NCBI GenBank assembly: GCA_964399535.1
Contig: CAYNRE010000005.1
Span: forward strand, 310,001 to 374,000
Reading direction: 5' to 3'
Origin: CAYNRE01 sp964399535
GTDB lineage: Bacteria; Planctomycetota; Planctomycetia; Pirellulales; CAYNRE01
DNA: 64,000 nt
A program made the position numbers and the translations under genes. The notes under the pieces were generated by a model. The model worked only from the letters and a program-made list of their open reading frames with translations. It was not told the DNA's origin and ran no database searches. Shown piece after piece: positions 34,350 through 42,553 of this stretch. Numbering within the stretch: position 1 is the first letter of the stretch; every line of letters begins with the position of its first letter.

Positions 34350-35624
34350 TCACTTCGCAGGGTATCGGCGTAACGCTTCAAGCTCGCTCTCGATCCCCTC
34401 GTCTCTTGTCTTCGCCATCCAGACGTCCACCTGTCGGCTCAGTTCTCGCTTTGTCTCTTGATATTCCGCCCTTTCGGCCAGGTTGGTCCGTTCCTGGGGG
34501 TCCTTCTCCAGGTCGTACAACTCCTCGGTCGGAAAACGCATTCCGTCTTGCTTGGGATGCCCGACACCATGATTCAGATTCCGCAGGTACTTGTAGCGCG
34601 CGGTGCGATAAGCGCGAATGGGGAAAGGGACCTCCTCGCGCTCCGATCCCACCGTGACGCCCGTGTAGCTGAAGTAAAGCGAGTCATGGTGCCGATCGGT
34701 CTTTCCCTGCCACACATCGAGCATCGACTTTCCATCCCAGCTCGGGTCGGGCTGGCCGCCGGCGATCTCGACCAGGGTCGGTAGAAAATCCAGAAAACTA
34801 ACCATGGCGTCGGTCGTGCTCCCAGGTTGTGTGTGACCCGGCCAGCGAACGATGCAAGGCACGATCACAGCCGTATCCCACAGCGTGTACTTCGTCCGCG
34901 GTTGGTTCGCCTCATTGTCATTCACGTAGATGACAATCGTCTTCTCCCGCAGGCCGTGCTTGTCGAGCAACGCCAGATCGCGTCCGAGCTCCGAGTCCAT
35001 GTAGAAGTTCGACGCTTCGTAGCCGGTCAGCCCGTTGGGCAGTCGACCGAGGTGTGGTTTATGCGGTTGTCGGGAAGCGTGGACCAAGCAGAAAGGACGC
35101 GGATCGTCCGACGACAGAAAGGCCTCGATCTCATCGAAACGCGATTTCCGATGTCGCACGCTCCGCGGGTCGATCGCCCCTGGTGCCGGCTCCTCCGATT
35201 CGTGGATGAAGAACTCCCAGCCATACACGCCCTTCGACTTGCTCAAACCATCCTTGTTCACCAGGCAGGCCCGATAATCGAGATCGCGCAGGTAGTTCGG
35301 CAGCGAGCGGATGTCGTCGTAGAAGCCCGAGTGATTCGCGTGCGCGCCATTCTTCAGCGGCAGCAGGCCACTCAAAAAAGCAGCGCGGTTCGGCGTGCAG
35401 ATCGACGACGGCGTGAAGCATTGCGTGAACCGCAATCCCTCCCGTGCCAGGCGATCGATGTTTGGCGTGTGACTCGGCGTTGCTCCGTAGCAACCGATAC
35501 TCGATCGATACTGATCGTCGGCCATGAAAATGAGAATGTTCGGTCGATCCTCTGGACCCGCCCCTAGACAAACCCTCGCCAGCACGAGGGAAACAAGCCC
35601 CGTAAGCCAGATTCGGTCCGCCAT
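34350..35624 (-). CDS. Sulfatase
   Basis: 424 residues with a short signal peptide (LTGLVSLVLARVCLGAG). The formylglycine motif is C76-TPNR-AAFLSG (C-x-P-x-R). The N-terminal metal site is ADDQ (residues 35-38). The second metal-binding segment reads YVNDNEANQPRTKYTLWDTAVIVP, with DNE where DNG or DHG is usual. The remainder (PTLVEIAGG, ELYDLEKDPQERTNLA) is typical. It is predicted to be periplasmic, probably co-transcribed with the sulfatase downstream. The substrate is unknown. Confidence 0.92.
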   Translation of the reverse strand: MADRIWLTGLVSLVLARVCLGAGPEDRPNILIFMADDQYRSSIGCYGATPSHTPNIDRLAREGLRFTQCFTPSSICTPNRAAFLSGLLPLKNGAHANHSGFYDDIRSLPNYLRDLDYRACLVNKDGLSKSKGVYGWEFFIHESEEPAPGAIDPRSVRHRKSRFDEIEAFLSSDDPRPFCLVHASRQPHKPHLGRLPNGLTGYEASNFYMDSELGRDLALLDKHGLREKTIVIYVNDNEANQPRTKYTLWDTAVIVPCIVRWPGHTQPGSTTDAMVSFLDFLPTLVEIAGGQPDPSWDGKSMLDVWQGKTDRHHDSLYFSYTGVTVGSEREEVPFPIRAYRTARYKYLRNLNHGVGHPKQDGMRFPTEELYDLEKDPQERTNLAERAEYQETKRELSRQVDVWMAKTRDEGIESELEALRRYPAK

Positions 35625-35734
35625 TCTTTCATTCCCACTTCAACAATCCGGGCTCCGCTGGTGATGGTTCCACCGCGGGAGAGAATCGAGCGCACCACGA
35701 TTCAACCCTGCCGGGGAGCCAGGGTTTCGCGCAG

Positions 35735-35761
35735 GTGCCACGCCAGGCTGGTCCAGCCGGG
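35735..35761. repeat. Dispersed repeat, copy B
   Basis: GTGCCACGCCAGGCTGG followed by TCCAGCCGGG, matching copies A and C except around the second half of the first motif. Confidence 0.75.
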
Positions 35762-35793
35762 CATTTCCCCCGGGGCGCCGCGGCAGTTCCTCT

Positions 35794-35818
35794 CCCTCTC
35801 CCGCGCAGTGGGAGAGGG
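35794..35818. repeat. CCCTCTCCC/GGGAGAGGG palindrome
   Basis: A perfect 9-bp stem (35794-35802 with 35810-35818) around a 7-base loop, followed by CCGGGGTGAGGG. This type of sequence is a known dispersed palindromic element in many high-GC genomes. Confidence 0.65.
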
Positions 35819-35871
35819 CCGGGGTGAGGGTCTGCTGGCACCGCGGGTTGATTGCCAGTCTCCCGCCAGGG

Positions 35872-35897
35872 GGCCACGGCTGGCTGGTCCAGCCGGG
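35872..35897. repeat. Dispersed repeat, copy C
   Basis: GGCCACGGCTGGCTGG followed by TCCAGCCGGG, the closest match to copy A at 32459. Confidence 0.75.
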
Positions 35898-36509
35898 CTC
35901 GGCTCGAATTTGGGACCCACGGGCACCACTCCAGGCCGTGAACCGTTGGGGTGGTCGAGTCGGGGCAGATCGGTCGAGACAGCAGCCGCGCAGGTCAGGC
36001 GTCGAGCCTGACAACGACAGCGATTCCCTCGTCAGGCCGCTGGTCTGACCTACTGGGCTTGGCTTGGCGACTCATGCAACTAAGAACCGATCAGGCCGGT
36101 TCGTGACTCCAGCCAGAGCACGGCTCGACGAGCGAGCCGTGGCGTCCGGCGCATATGACTGGTCAAAGCTGACTCTACTGTGGAAGTTCCTTTTCGATCG
36201 TTGTACGAGGACCCTCGTATGAGTCACGCACCAAGTCGGGATGGAAAGCAGAAAACCTACGTCCATCCGACACGCCGATAGAGAAACTCCGGTCGATGTG
36301 ACCGAAGCGGGTCGGCGACTCGCTCGATCTGGACACAGAGTGGCTCGTTTTTTGCAACACGTGCAAATTCGACCGTGGGCACCGTGTTTCCGCCTCGTGC
36401 GGAAGTATACTGCGACCAGGCCCGGGCGTACTGAAGGCCTCGGGCAGTTTGCAACGGTTACTGAAGCTGTTTCTGTCAAATAACAATTGAGATTGACGGG
36501 CACTTGCCG

Positions 36510-37547
36510 ATGAAGTGGCAGAAAAAGAACCGCACGGCTACTGAAGGCATGCTCTTCGTGGCGACAGTAGTAAACGACCACGGATCCATCTTCCGCCCTG
36601 TCCACCAGGAAACCGACATTGGCGTTGATGGCCACATTGAGTTGGTGCATGCTGAGAACGCCACTGGAAAACTCGTTGCGGTGCAAGTTAAGTCCGGAGA
36701 TTCCTATTTGGCGAGCGACGGAAGCGAGTTCTCTGTAGCTGTGGATCAAGCTCACCTTGATTATTGGTGCTCCTACGTCGTTCCAGTCATCCTCGTTTGC
36801 TATTCCCCGTCGAAACAACTAGCGGCATGGACGCCAATTCGAGAGTACGTTGAGCAAGAGAGGTATCATGGGCGAACTCCGGTCACGTCGATTCGCGTGC
36901 CGTTTTACAGAGAATTCAACGTTAAGGCACTTCAAGAGGGCGTTACTGGCCTCGGAACCGCAGGTGCCGATCGGCGTATTCTTATCGAATGCGTTGACAA
37001 GTGCTTAGTCGGCGACGCCAAGCAGCGGTTCCAAGGACTGTCGATTCTTGCCGCTCACCCGGACTCACGAGATTCCAGCACGACCGCGTTCATCGCCAGG
37101 CGCCTCCTCTTCGATGATGACGTGTCTGTCTCGGACGAAGCAATACGCACGCTAGCATTTCACGTCGGCCGGTTCAGATGGTCGTGGAATTCCAACAACC
37201 TCGAAGAAAATGCACTTATCAGCTACGCTTCTGATCTTTGCCGAGACTTCACGGCGGCTGAATGCCAAAAGCTTATCGAGCGAATTGACAATGAGTGGTT
37301 CGGCGGTCCGGACGCGATGGGGGAGCGGGTATTCGATCTACTTGTCTGCTGCGAGGAATCGCAGGAAGTCATGGACGATATCGCAACAGACAAGGGCCAG
37401 CCAATGCAGCGACGGATCAATGCACTCTACATGATGTACGGTTGTGAAGATGCAGACCTGTTGGATTATCGCGAGCTTGCAGATGATCCAAGTCTTGGGG
37501 ATGTGTATCGCGCGATGTATGCTGACGAGCTGGCGAAAAATGACTGA
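36510..37547 (+). CDS. DUF4365-like (PD-(D/E)XK-type) protein
   Basis: 345 residues from the ATG at 36510; an in-frame TTG lies two codons upstream. The N-terminal domain has the layout of DUF4365: TEGMLFVATVVNDHGSIFRPVHQETDIGVDGHIELV, then KLVAVQVKSGDSYL. The candidate nuclease residues are E34, D40, Q59 and K61. The C-terminal 190 residues are helical repeats (STTAFIARRLLFDDDVSVSDEAIRTLAFH) and resemble HEAT-like arrays. DUF4365 proteins are often found in mobile or defence-related contexts. Codon use is less GC-biased than in neighbouring genes, consistent with acquisition. Nuclease activity is inferred and unproven. Confidence 0.75.
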   Translation: MKWQKKNRTATEGMLFVATVVNDHGSIFRPVHQETDIGVDGHIELVHAENATGKLVAVQVKSGDSYLASDGSEFSVAVDQAHLDYWCSYVVPVILVCYSPSKQLAAWTPIREYVEQERYHGRTPVTSIRVPFYREFNVKALQEGVTGLGTAGADRRILIECVDKCLVGDAKQRFQGLSILAAHPDSRDSSTTAFIARRLLFDDDVSVSDEAIRTLAFHVGRFRWSWNSNNLEENALISYASDLCRDFTAAECQKLIERIDNEWFGGPDAMGERVFDLLVCCEESQEVMDDIATDKGQPMQRRINALYMMYGCEDADLLDYRELADDPSLGDVYRAMYADELAKND

Positions 37548-37588
37548 GGTCCTTCAAACCGGCCGTTCGGCTAAGAAGAGGGCGAGTC

Positions 37589-38131
37589 GTGGACATCACT
37601 GTGACGTGCGCCAACTGCGGCAATGAACTCGAAGAGGATATTCGCGATCCTGCCATGGCCGGGCGTCCTTGCCCGCATTGCGGCGACACTCGCCGAGAGG
37701 TCGAGATCAACGTCGTGGACACGATCAGGGCGATCGACCAGCTCGAGTGCACGATTCATGAAAACGGCATCAAAGACTGGTCGAAGCGGATGGTGAACGG
37801 TGAAGAGCATTTTCGGCGAGATGACGTGATCCATACCGTTGTGCGCGTAATGGACCGTAAGAATCGATACGAATCCGACTCCTACTACGAGTTCATCACG
37901 AAGACGGATACAGCGGAAGTGGTTCGCTCCGTCTCCGAGCGCTTCGTAGATCATGTAGGCCGCGGCTCGGCGAAGCAGGCTATCCCGGAGTTCTCTCACG
38001 AACAGGTCGCGGTCTGTGCCTATTACATCTGGGAAAAGGAGGGGCGTCCGAACGGGCGACACATCAACCACTGGAACAAGGCGAAAAGCGAGTTGAAAAA
38101 GATGTGGAAGGCGGGCCAAGTCCGACTGTAA
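37589..38131 (+). CDS. Zinc-ribbon protein with DUF2934-like C-terminus
   Basis: 180 residues from a GTG at 37589 with AGAGGGCGAG upstream. The N-terminus is a CxxC...CxxC ribbon (C7, C10, C28, C31). The C-terminal segment CAYYIWEKEGRPNGRHINHWNKAKSEL fits the DUF2934 pattern of a Tyr-rich helix and GxPxGxxxxxW. The middle is unassigned. It lies 41 bases after the DUF4365-like gene on the same strand and shares its lower GC bias, so the two were probably acquired together. Function is unknown. Confidence 0.75.
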   Translation: MDITVTCANCGNELEEDIRDPAMAGRPCPHCGDTRREVEINVVDTIRAIDQLECTIHENGIKDWSKRMVNGEEHFRRDDVIHTVVRVMDRKNRYESDSYYEFITKTDTAEVVRSVSERFVDHVGRGSAKQAIPEFSHEQVAVCAYYIWEKEGRPNGRHINHWNKAKSELKKMWKAGQVRL

Positions 38132-38739
38132 TCGCCAACGGGGATGGGATGTCAGCAGCGCCAAGACAGACGCTGCAGGAGACGGCGCGGGCATGTCGGC
38201 GTTTCAGAGTTCACAGCTCCGCCAGCCCCCGCCGCTGCTGAGCTTGGTCGTTAGCTGCATAAGGCGTGTCCTGAGCGCCCAATCGACTCGATGGAAATTG
38301 CTCCGGTCCGACACACCGACGCAGTGAAAAGCCACTCAGCATTGGCAACCAATGCGGGCGTGTCCTAAGCGTTCGCTTGGGTATTACAGTCCGTCGGCTC
38401 TGATCGACGGCTTGTGCGCCTATCATGTACGCCACTGGCTTTGGCATTGCGTTGCCGCGTGTCTTGGCCGCTTAAGATTCGGCGCCGATCATTCGGCGTG
38501 GAATCAGAGCGTATCGAGCCGCATCGGAGCGCTCAAACCGGTCGCGCGATCGCTCGGACGATCTTCGTAGAGTTTCGCGCGAGGCGTACCGGCCAGGTCA
38601 CCCGGCACCCGCTGCCCGCCCCCGAATGGCCCTACGCCCCCAAATACCTTGCCAACTAATCATAAGCCCGCTATCTTAAATCCCTGAGCAAGTTGGCACC
38701 ACGGCGCCGCCGAGCCAGTTCCCGCGGGAGACGTTTCGC
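38132..38739. other. Intergenic region after the DUF4365/zinc-ribbon pair
   Basis: 608 bases with no supported gene. An 8-bp inverted repeat (TGCCAACT near 38650 with AGTTGGCA near 38690) lies shortly before the cytochrome gene. The segment contains a GTTAGC sequence reminiscent of integron sites, but no partner box was found. Confidence 0.45.
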
Positions 38740-40164
38740 ATGCGCTTCAGGAAAACCGTTTCGGCGACCTGCGCTTTGGCCTGGCTGGTGCTGGGTCTCG
38801 CCGCGCTTGGCGGCCTGTCCGCGCCCGCCCGGGCCGCCGACAACGTCCCCACCGATCTGTTCCTAGGGCTCAAGCCCAGCGCCGCTCGGGGTTACGAGCT
38901 TTTGATGACCGAGCCGATGGCGACCAAGATCATGAAGGTCGCCGACATCGACCGGCTGTGGACCGTATGGGAAGAGGCCGAAAAGGCCCAAGCCCAGCAG
39001 GCCGACCCGCTCGAGCGCCGCCGGCTGACCTTTGAGCGCTATGGCTGGGCCACGCGCCCCGGCGAGGACTACAACGGCCTGCCGCTAGACTACACGGCCG
39101 ACGGTCAGGGGAGCCTGGTCACGAACTGTTTCTCCTGCCACGGGGGCCGGGTGGCGGGCGTCACCATTCCCGGGGTCGGCAATACCCACGTCGACCTGAC
39201 CACGCTGGCCACCGACCTGGCCCGGCTAAGGGCGGCCGACGCGGGGCGCGATCCGTCGAAGGTGAGCGACGTGCTGGCCCCCTTCCAGACGCCGCTCAGT
39301 TTCCACCGCGGGGTGACCAATGCCGTGATCTTCGCGCCGGTGTTCGCCGCCTTGCGCAACGCCAAACTGGGCCGGCAATACACCGAACACCCCGAGCTGC
39401 TGCTGCACCACGACATGAACCCGCCCCCGTGGTGGAATTTCAAGAAGAAGACCCGGATTTACGCCGACGCCTTTGCGCCGAAGACCCCGCGGCAATTGAT
39501 GCCGTTTGCGATGTCGCCCACGTTTTCCGACGAGAAGTTTCGCTCGTTCGAGCCGAACTTTGTTCACATTTACCAGTACATCGAAGAGCTGCCCGTTCCG
39601 AAATACCCCTACGCCATCGACGCGGCCCTGGCCGAGCGCGGCAGGGGGCTGTTTGAAACCACCTGTGCCGAGTGCCACGGCACCTATGGCGCGGGGGGCG
39701 AGTTCCCCAATCGCGTCGTGCCGCTGGAAGAGGTAGGCACCGACGAGCGGCGTTTCCGGGCCATCGATCAGGAGCGCCGCGTGGCGGCCAACCAGGGCTG
39801 GCTGCAATATTTCGGCGAGCACCCGGTCGACGTCGAGTCGAAGGGCTACCTGGCGCAGCCGCTCGACGGAATCTGGGCCTCGGCCCCCTATTTCCACAAT
39901 GCTTCGGTGCCCACGCTGTGGCACCTGATGAACCCCTCGAAGCGGCCGAAGATTTGGAGGCGGAGCGAGAACGGCTACGATCAGCAGCAGGTGGGCCTGG
40001 AAGTTGCGGAGTTCGAGGCGGTACCCGAGAACCTTTCCTCGCGCGAGCGGCGGCAGTACTACGACACGACCCACGTCGGCAATAGCGCCGCGGGGCACAC
40101 CTTCCCCGACGCCTTGAGCGACGACGAAAAGATCGCGGTCATCGAGTATCTGAAGACCCTCTAG
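38740..40164 (+). CDS. Di-heme cytochrome c, secreted
   Basis: 474 residues with a signal peptide (TVSATCALAWLVLGLAALGGLSAPARA). Two c-type heme sites are present: C130-FSC-H134 and C309-AEC-H313. The second half is a cytochrome c domain (GRGLFETTCAECHGTYGAGG ... PLDGIWASAPYFHNASVPTLWHLM) like those of electron-transfer or peroxidase-related cytochromes. The N-terminal half contains an unusual helical region around the first heme. It is predicted to act in the periplasm as an electron carrier; its partner is unknown. GGGAG precedes the ATG. Confidence 0.88.
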   Translation: MRFRKTVSATCALAWLVLGLAALGGLSAPARAADNVPTDLFLGLKPSAARGYELLMTEPMATKIMKVADIDRLWTVWEEAEKAQAQQADPLERRRLTFERYGWATRPGEDYNGLPLDYTADGQGSLVTNCFSCHGGRVAGVTIPGVGNTHVDLTTLATDLARLRAADAGRDPSKVSDVLAPFQTPLSFHRGVTNAVIFAPVFAALRNAKLGRQYTEHPELLLHHDMNPPPWWNFKKKTRIYADAFAPKTPRQLMPFAMSPTFSDEKFRSFEPNFVHIYQYIEELPVPKYPYAIDAALAERGRGLFETTCAECHGTYGAGGEFPNRVVPLEEVGTDERRFRAIDQERRVAANQGWLQYFGEHPVDVESKGYLAQPLDGIWASAPYFHNASVPTLWHLMNPSKRPKIWRRSENGYDQQQVGLEVAEFEAVPENLSSRERRQYYDTTHVGNSAAGHTFPDALSDDEKIAVIEYLKTL

Positions 40165-40514
40165 GCGCCTGGCCCGCCAGGATGGGCGCCCCTGCACGGC
40201 CCTTGCCCCACACGGAGTTGGCCCCACACGGAGTTGCCCCTCGCGAAAAAGCCCTTGGGCGGTCGGCGGCGGCGGAGGGGAAGTAACCCCCGGGTGCGCG
40301 CGGCGGCGGCGCCCCGGTTACCTGCCGCGGCGGTTTGCTTGGCGGTTTGCTTGGCGGTGGGCCGGGCGTGGTTTACATTGTCGGCCGGGGGTCGCGGCGC
40401 CTTCGGTGTTCGCGGCCAACCATACCCGGGAAGCGGGTTGGCATTGGAGGGACCGCCGGGGGCCGCTGGCCCGCCGCGGCAAGGTTCGATCGAGGGGGGA
40501 GGAGTTTCCACGCC
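40165..40514. other. Intergenic region with short tandem repeats
   Basis: No gene is supported. It holds a 16-bp direct repeat at 40205-40236 and two adjacent copies of GCGGTTTGCTTG near 40330-40353. Confidence 0.5.
40205..40236. repeat. 16-bp perfect tandem duplication
   Basis: GCCCCACACGGAGTTG occurs twice head to tail (40205-40220 and 40221-40236), 40 bases after the cytochrome stop codon. Confidence 0.85.
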
Positions 40515-41048
40515 ATGTCACGAGGTGCTTGCGTTCTGCTGGTCGGTGCTTGCCTGCTCACGGCCCAACCGCTCGCGGCGGCCCAGGCCAAGTCGGCCGG
40601 CGACAGCCTGCTGGGCAAGTGGTGGTTCCCGGAAAAGAACGGCCAGATGGAGATTTACCGCGAAGGCGACAAGTACTTCGGCAAGGTAATTTCCTATGAG
40701 AAGCCCGAACAACTCGACGAGAACAACCCCGACCCCAAGCTGCAGACGCGCAAATTCGTGGGCATCTTGATGGTGCAAGATTTCACCTACGACGCCGACG
40801 ACAAGAAATGGATCGACGGCACCATTTACGACGCCGACAGCGGCAAGACCTATAGCTGCACCATGTGGTACAAGGACGACGACCCGGCGGTGCTGAATGT
40901 GCGGGGCTACGTGGGGCTGGCCATTCTGGGCCGCACCGAAGTCTTTACCCGGGTAACCAAGGAAGACGAAGAGCGCGAGGCCAAGGCCAAGGCGGAAGCC
41001 GAAAAGGCCGCCGCAGCCGAGGCCGACAAAGCGGCGGAAACCAAGTAG
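40515..41048 (+). CDS. DUF2147-family exported protein
   Basis: 177 residues from the ATG at 40515 with GGAGGAG upstream; this start gives a signal peptide (ACVLLVGACLLTAQPLAAA). The core has LLGKWWFPEKNGQMEIYREGDKYFGKVISYE and a late CTMWYKDDDPAVLNVRGYVGLAILGRTEVFTRV, typical of DUF2147, a small lipocalin-like beta-barrel domain. The C-terminal 28 residues are a charged Ala/Glu/Lys helix, likely a coiled coil. It is predicted periplasmic; function is unknown. Confidence 0.88.
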   Translation: MSRGACVLLVGACLLTAQPLAAAQAKSAGDSLLGKWWFPEKNGQMEIYREGDKYFGKVISYEKPEQLDENNPDPKLQTRKFVGILMVQDFTYDADDKKWIDGTIYDADSGKTYSCTMWYKDDDPAVLNVRGYVGLAILGRTEVFTRVTKEDEEREAKAKAEAEKAAAAEADKAAETK

Positions 41049-41051
41049 CCG

Positions 41052-41111
41052 CCCCTGGGTCTGCATCCGCTGGGTCTGTGGCCCCTGTGTCTGGGGCCCC
41101 TGGGTCTGTGG
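41052..41111. repeat. 15-bp tandem repeat, four copies
   Basis: Four adjacent 15-base units of the type CCCCTGGGTCTGTGG begin at 41052, 41067, 41082 and 41097, each differing at one to four positions. They start three bases after the DUF2147 stop codon. Confidence 0.85.
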
Positions 41112-41396
41112 CCGCCCTGCCGGGTCGGTTGCGCGCGATGCCCGGCATGAAGCTGGCACCGGCGAGCGTTTGCCACCGCCGCTGGCACCGCGGTTAAGCG
41201 GGTAATTTGTCGTTCGGACTCGCGCTGCCAAGAATCTACTTTCTCCGTACACTGCCCGGCCAGCCCCCTGCCTCGCCCGGCAACGGGGCACTTGCCAGGT
41301 GTCGCCGCGGGTCTCCCCCCAGCCGCGCACATACTTGTTCGATTTCGACCGTTAACGCGCTCGGATGAGCCGGCGAACGCTGGAGACTGGTGCCCA

Positions 41397-41438
41397 GGGA
41401 CTGGGGCCCAAGGACTGGGGCCCAGGGACTGGGGCCCG
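41397..41438. repeat. 14-bp tandem repeat, three copies
   Basis: Units GGGACTGGGGCCCA, AGGACTGGGGCCCA and GGGACTGGGGCCCG are contiguous. The unit's reverse complement shares GGGCCCCAG-type sequence with the 15-bp repeat 290 bases upstream. Confidence 0.85.
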
Positions 41439-41470
41439 AACTTACGTTGTGCCCGGAGGGCCGTCCTGTT

Positions 41471-42553
41471 ATGCCCAAGCCGCGCTGGCTCATCGCCTGG
41501 TTTCAGTACACACTCAACGGCGGACTCAACCGGTTTGCCCAAGTGGCCCGGGTTTTGCGTCCGCAGGGCTACCAGATCCAGTTCGTTTCGCTAACCGACG
41601 AGCGTGAAACGGCCTGGCCCGATTTTCCCGGCGAAGTGCTCACCTGGGACCAGGCCCGGCGCGGCACCTACGACGCGGTAATGGTGCCCGGCGCCGGGGC
41701 CAGCGACGAGCTGCTGGCCCGGCTGGCGTGGTTGCGGCAGCCTAACTTCGGGCTGCGGGTGCAGCATGTGCTGAACGAGCCTGCGCTGCTGCCGCGGTTT
41801 CGTACGGCACACCGAAGCTTTAGCCCCCAGGTGGTGGTGGCCAACAACGTGGCCTGGGGCCCGGCCGATTTCGCCCAGCTTCCGGCCGCAGCGCACCATG
41901 TGCTGCCGGGCGCTGTCGACTCTCGCCGGTTCGCGGTCGGGCAGAGGTTGCCCGGCCCAAGCGGCGCCGAGGGGCGGTGGCGGATCGGCGGCTATACCGG
42001 AAAAAACGCCTGGCCACTGCTGGAAATGCTCGGCCATCTGCGCGGCGGGCCAGCGGTGGAACTGCACCTGTTTGGCCTGAAGCTACCCGCCGATCCACGG
42101 CTCGACGCGGCCCGGGCGATTGCTCCGGTGGTCGAGTACGGCCCGCTGTTCGGTTCACGGCTCGTCGACTTCTACCGCGGCTGCGACCTGGTTATCACCA
42201 CGGAAACGTGTGCCGGTTGGTGCAACGTGGCCGCCGAGGCGGGGGCGATGGGCCTACCGACCATCGTGACCCGGCACGGTACTTGGAGCTTCGCCGAGCA
42301 TGGCCGCACGGCTTGGGTGGTCGACCCGGCCGAGCCGGCGGCGCTGGCCGGCGCGGTCCGTTCGCTTACGGCCAACCCCCAGCGCATGGCCAGCCTAGGG
42401 CAGGCAGCCGCCGCGCGGCTCTCGGCGCTGGACTGGCAGGGCTATTGCCGGCGGTTGGCCGAGCTTGTCGACGAAGGCCGGCACCAATTGGGCCTGGCTC
42501 CCCGGCCTGCGCCCCTGGCCTGGTATCAAAAGATATGGAGGCGGTCGGCATGA
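41471..42553 (+). CDS. Glycosyltransferase, GT4-like
   Basis: 360 residues from the ATG at 41471 with GGAGGG upstream; longer upstream readings run through the tandem repeat. The N-terminal domain starts with WLIAWFQYTLNGGLNRFAQVARVLRPQGY. The C-terminal domain has the nucleotide-sugar site VNVAAEAGAMGLP-like segment (CNVAAEAGAMGLPTIVTRHG) and VVDPAEPAALAGAVRSL, as in GT-B family 4 enzymes. Donor and acceptor are unknown. It overlaps the next gene by four bases (ATGA), so glycan transfer and the phosphatase-superfamily enzyme probably serve one pathway. Confidence 0.82.
   Translation: MPKPRWLIAWFQYTLNGGLNRFAQVARVLRPQGYQIQFVSLTDERETAWPDFPGEVLTWDQARRGTYDAVMVPGAGASDELLARLAWLRQPNFGLRVQHVLNEPALLPRFRTAHRSFSPQVVVANNVAWGPADFAQLPAAAHHVLPGAVDSRRFAVGQRLPGPSGAEGRWRIGGYTGKNAWPLLEMLGHLRGGPAVELHLFGLKLPADPRLDAARAIAPVVEYGPLFGSRLVDFYRGCDLVITTETCAGWCNVAAEAGAMGLPTIVTRHGTWSFAEHGRTAWVVDPAEPAALAGAVRSLTANPQRMASLGQAAAARLSALDWQGYCRRLAELVDEGRHQLGLAPRPAPLAWYQKIWRRSA

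Larger units (their letters stand above)
35625..36509. other. Long intergenic region with dispersed repeats
   Basis: 885 bases without a convincing gene. The sulfatase-proximal part holds repeat copies B and C and a palindrome, listed separately. From about 36100 the base composition becomes visibly less GC-rich, continuing into the DUF4365-like gene. A minus-strand frame across 36072-36818 overlaps that gene and has no recognisable protein character. Confidence 0.55.
41049..41470. other. Intergenic region with two different minisatellites
   Basis: Apart from the tandem repeats listed at 41052 and 41397, no gene was supported. A purine-rich GGAGGG at about 41455 is the ribosome site of the following glycosyltransferase. 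Confidence 0.5.

Noticed and set aside
36072..36818. 248-residue minus-strand frame overlapping the DUF4365-like gene
   Set aside because: It overlaps the conserved nuclease-like segment of the plus-strand gene and shows no domain or plausible ribosome site.
38131..38270. Possible integron attC site (CGTTAGC near 38250)
   Set aside because: No matching RYYYAAC partner box or intervening paired L boxes could be found, and no integrase is present.
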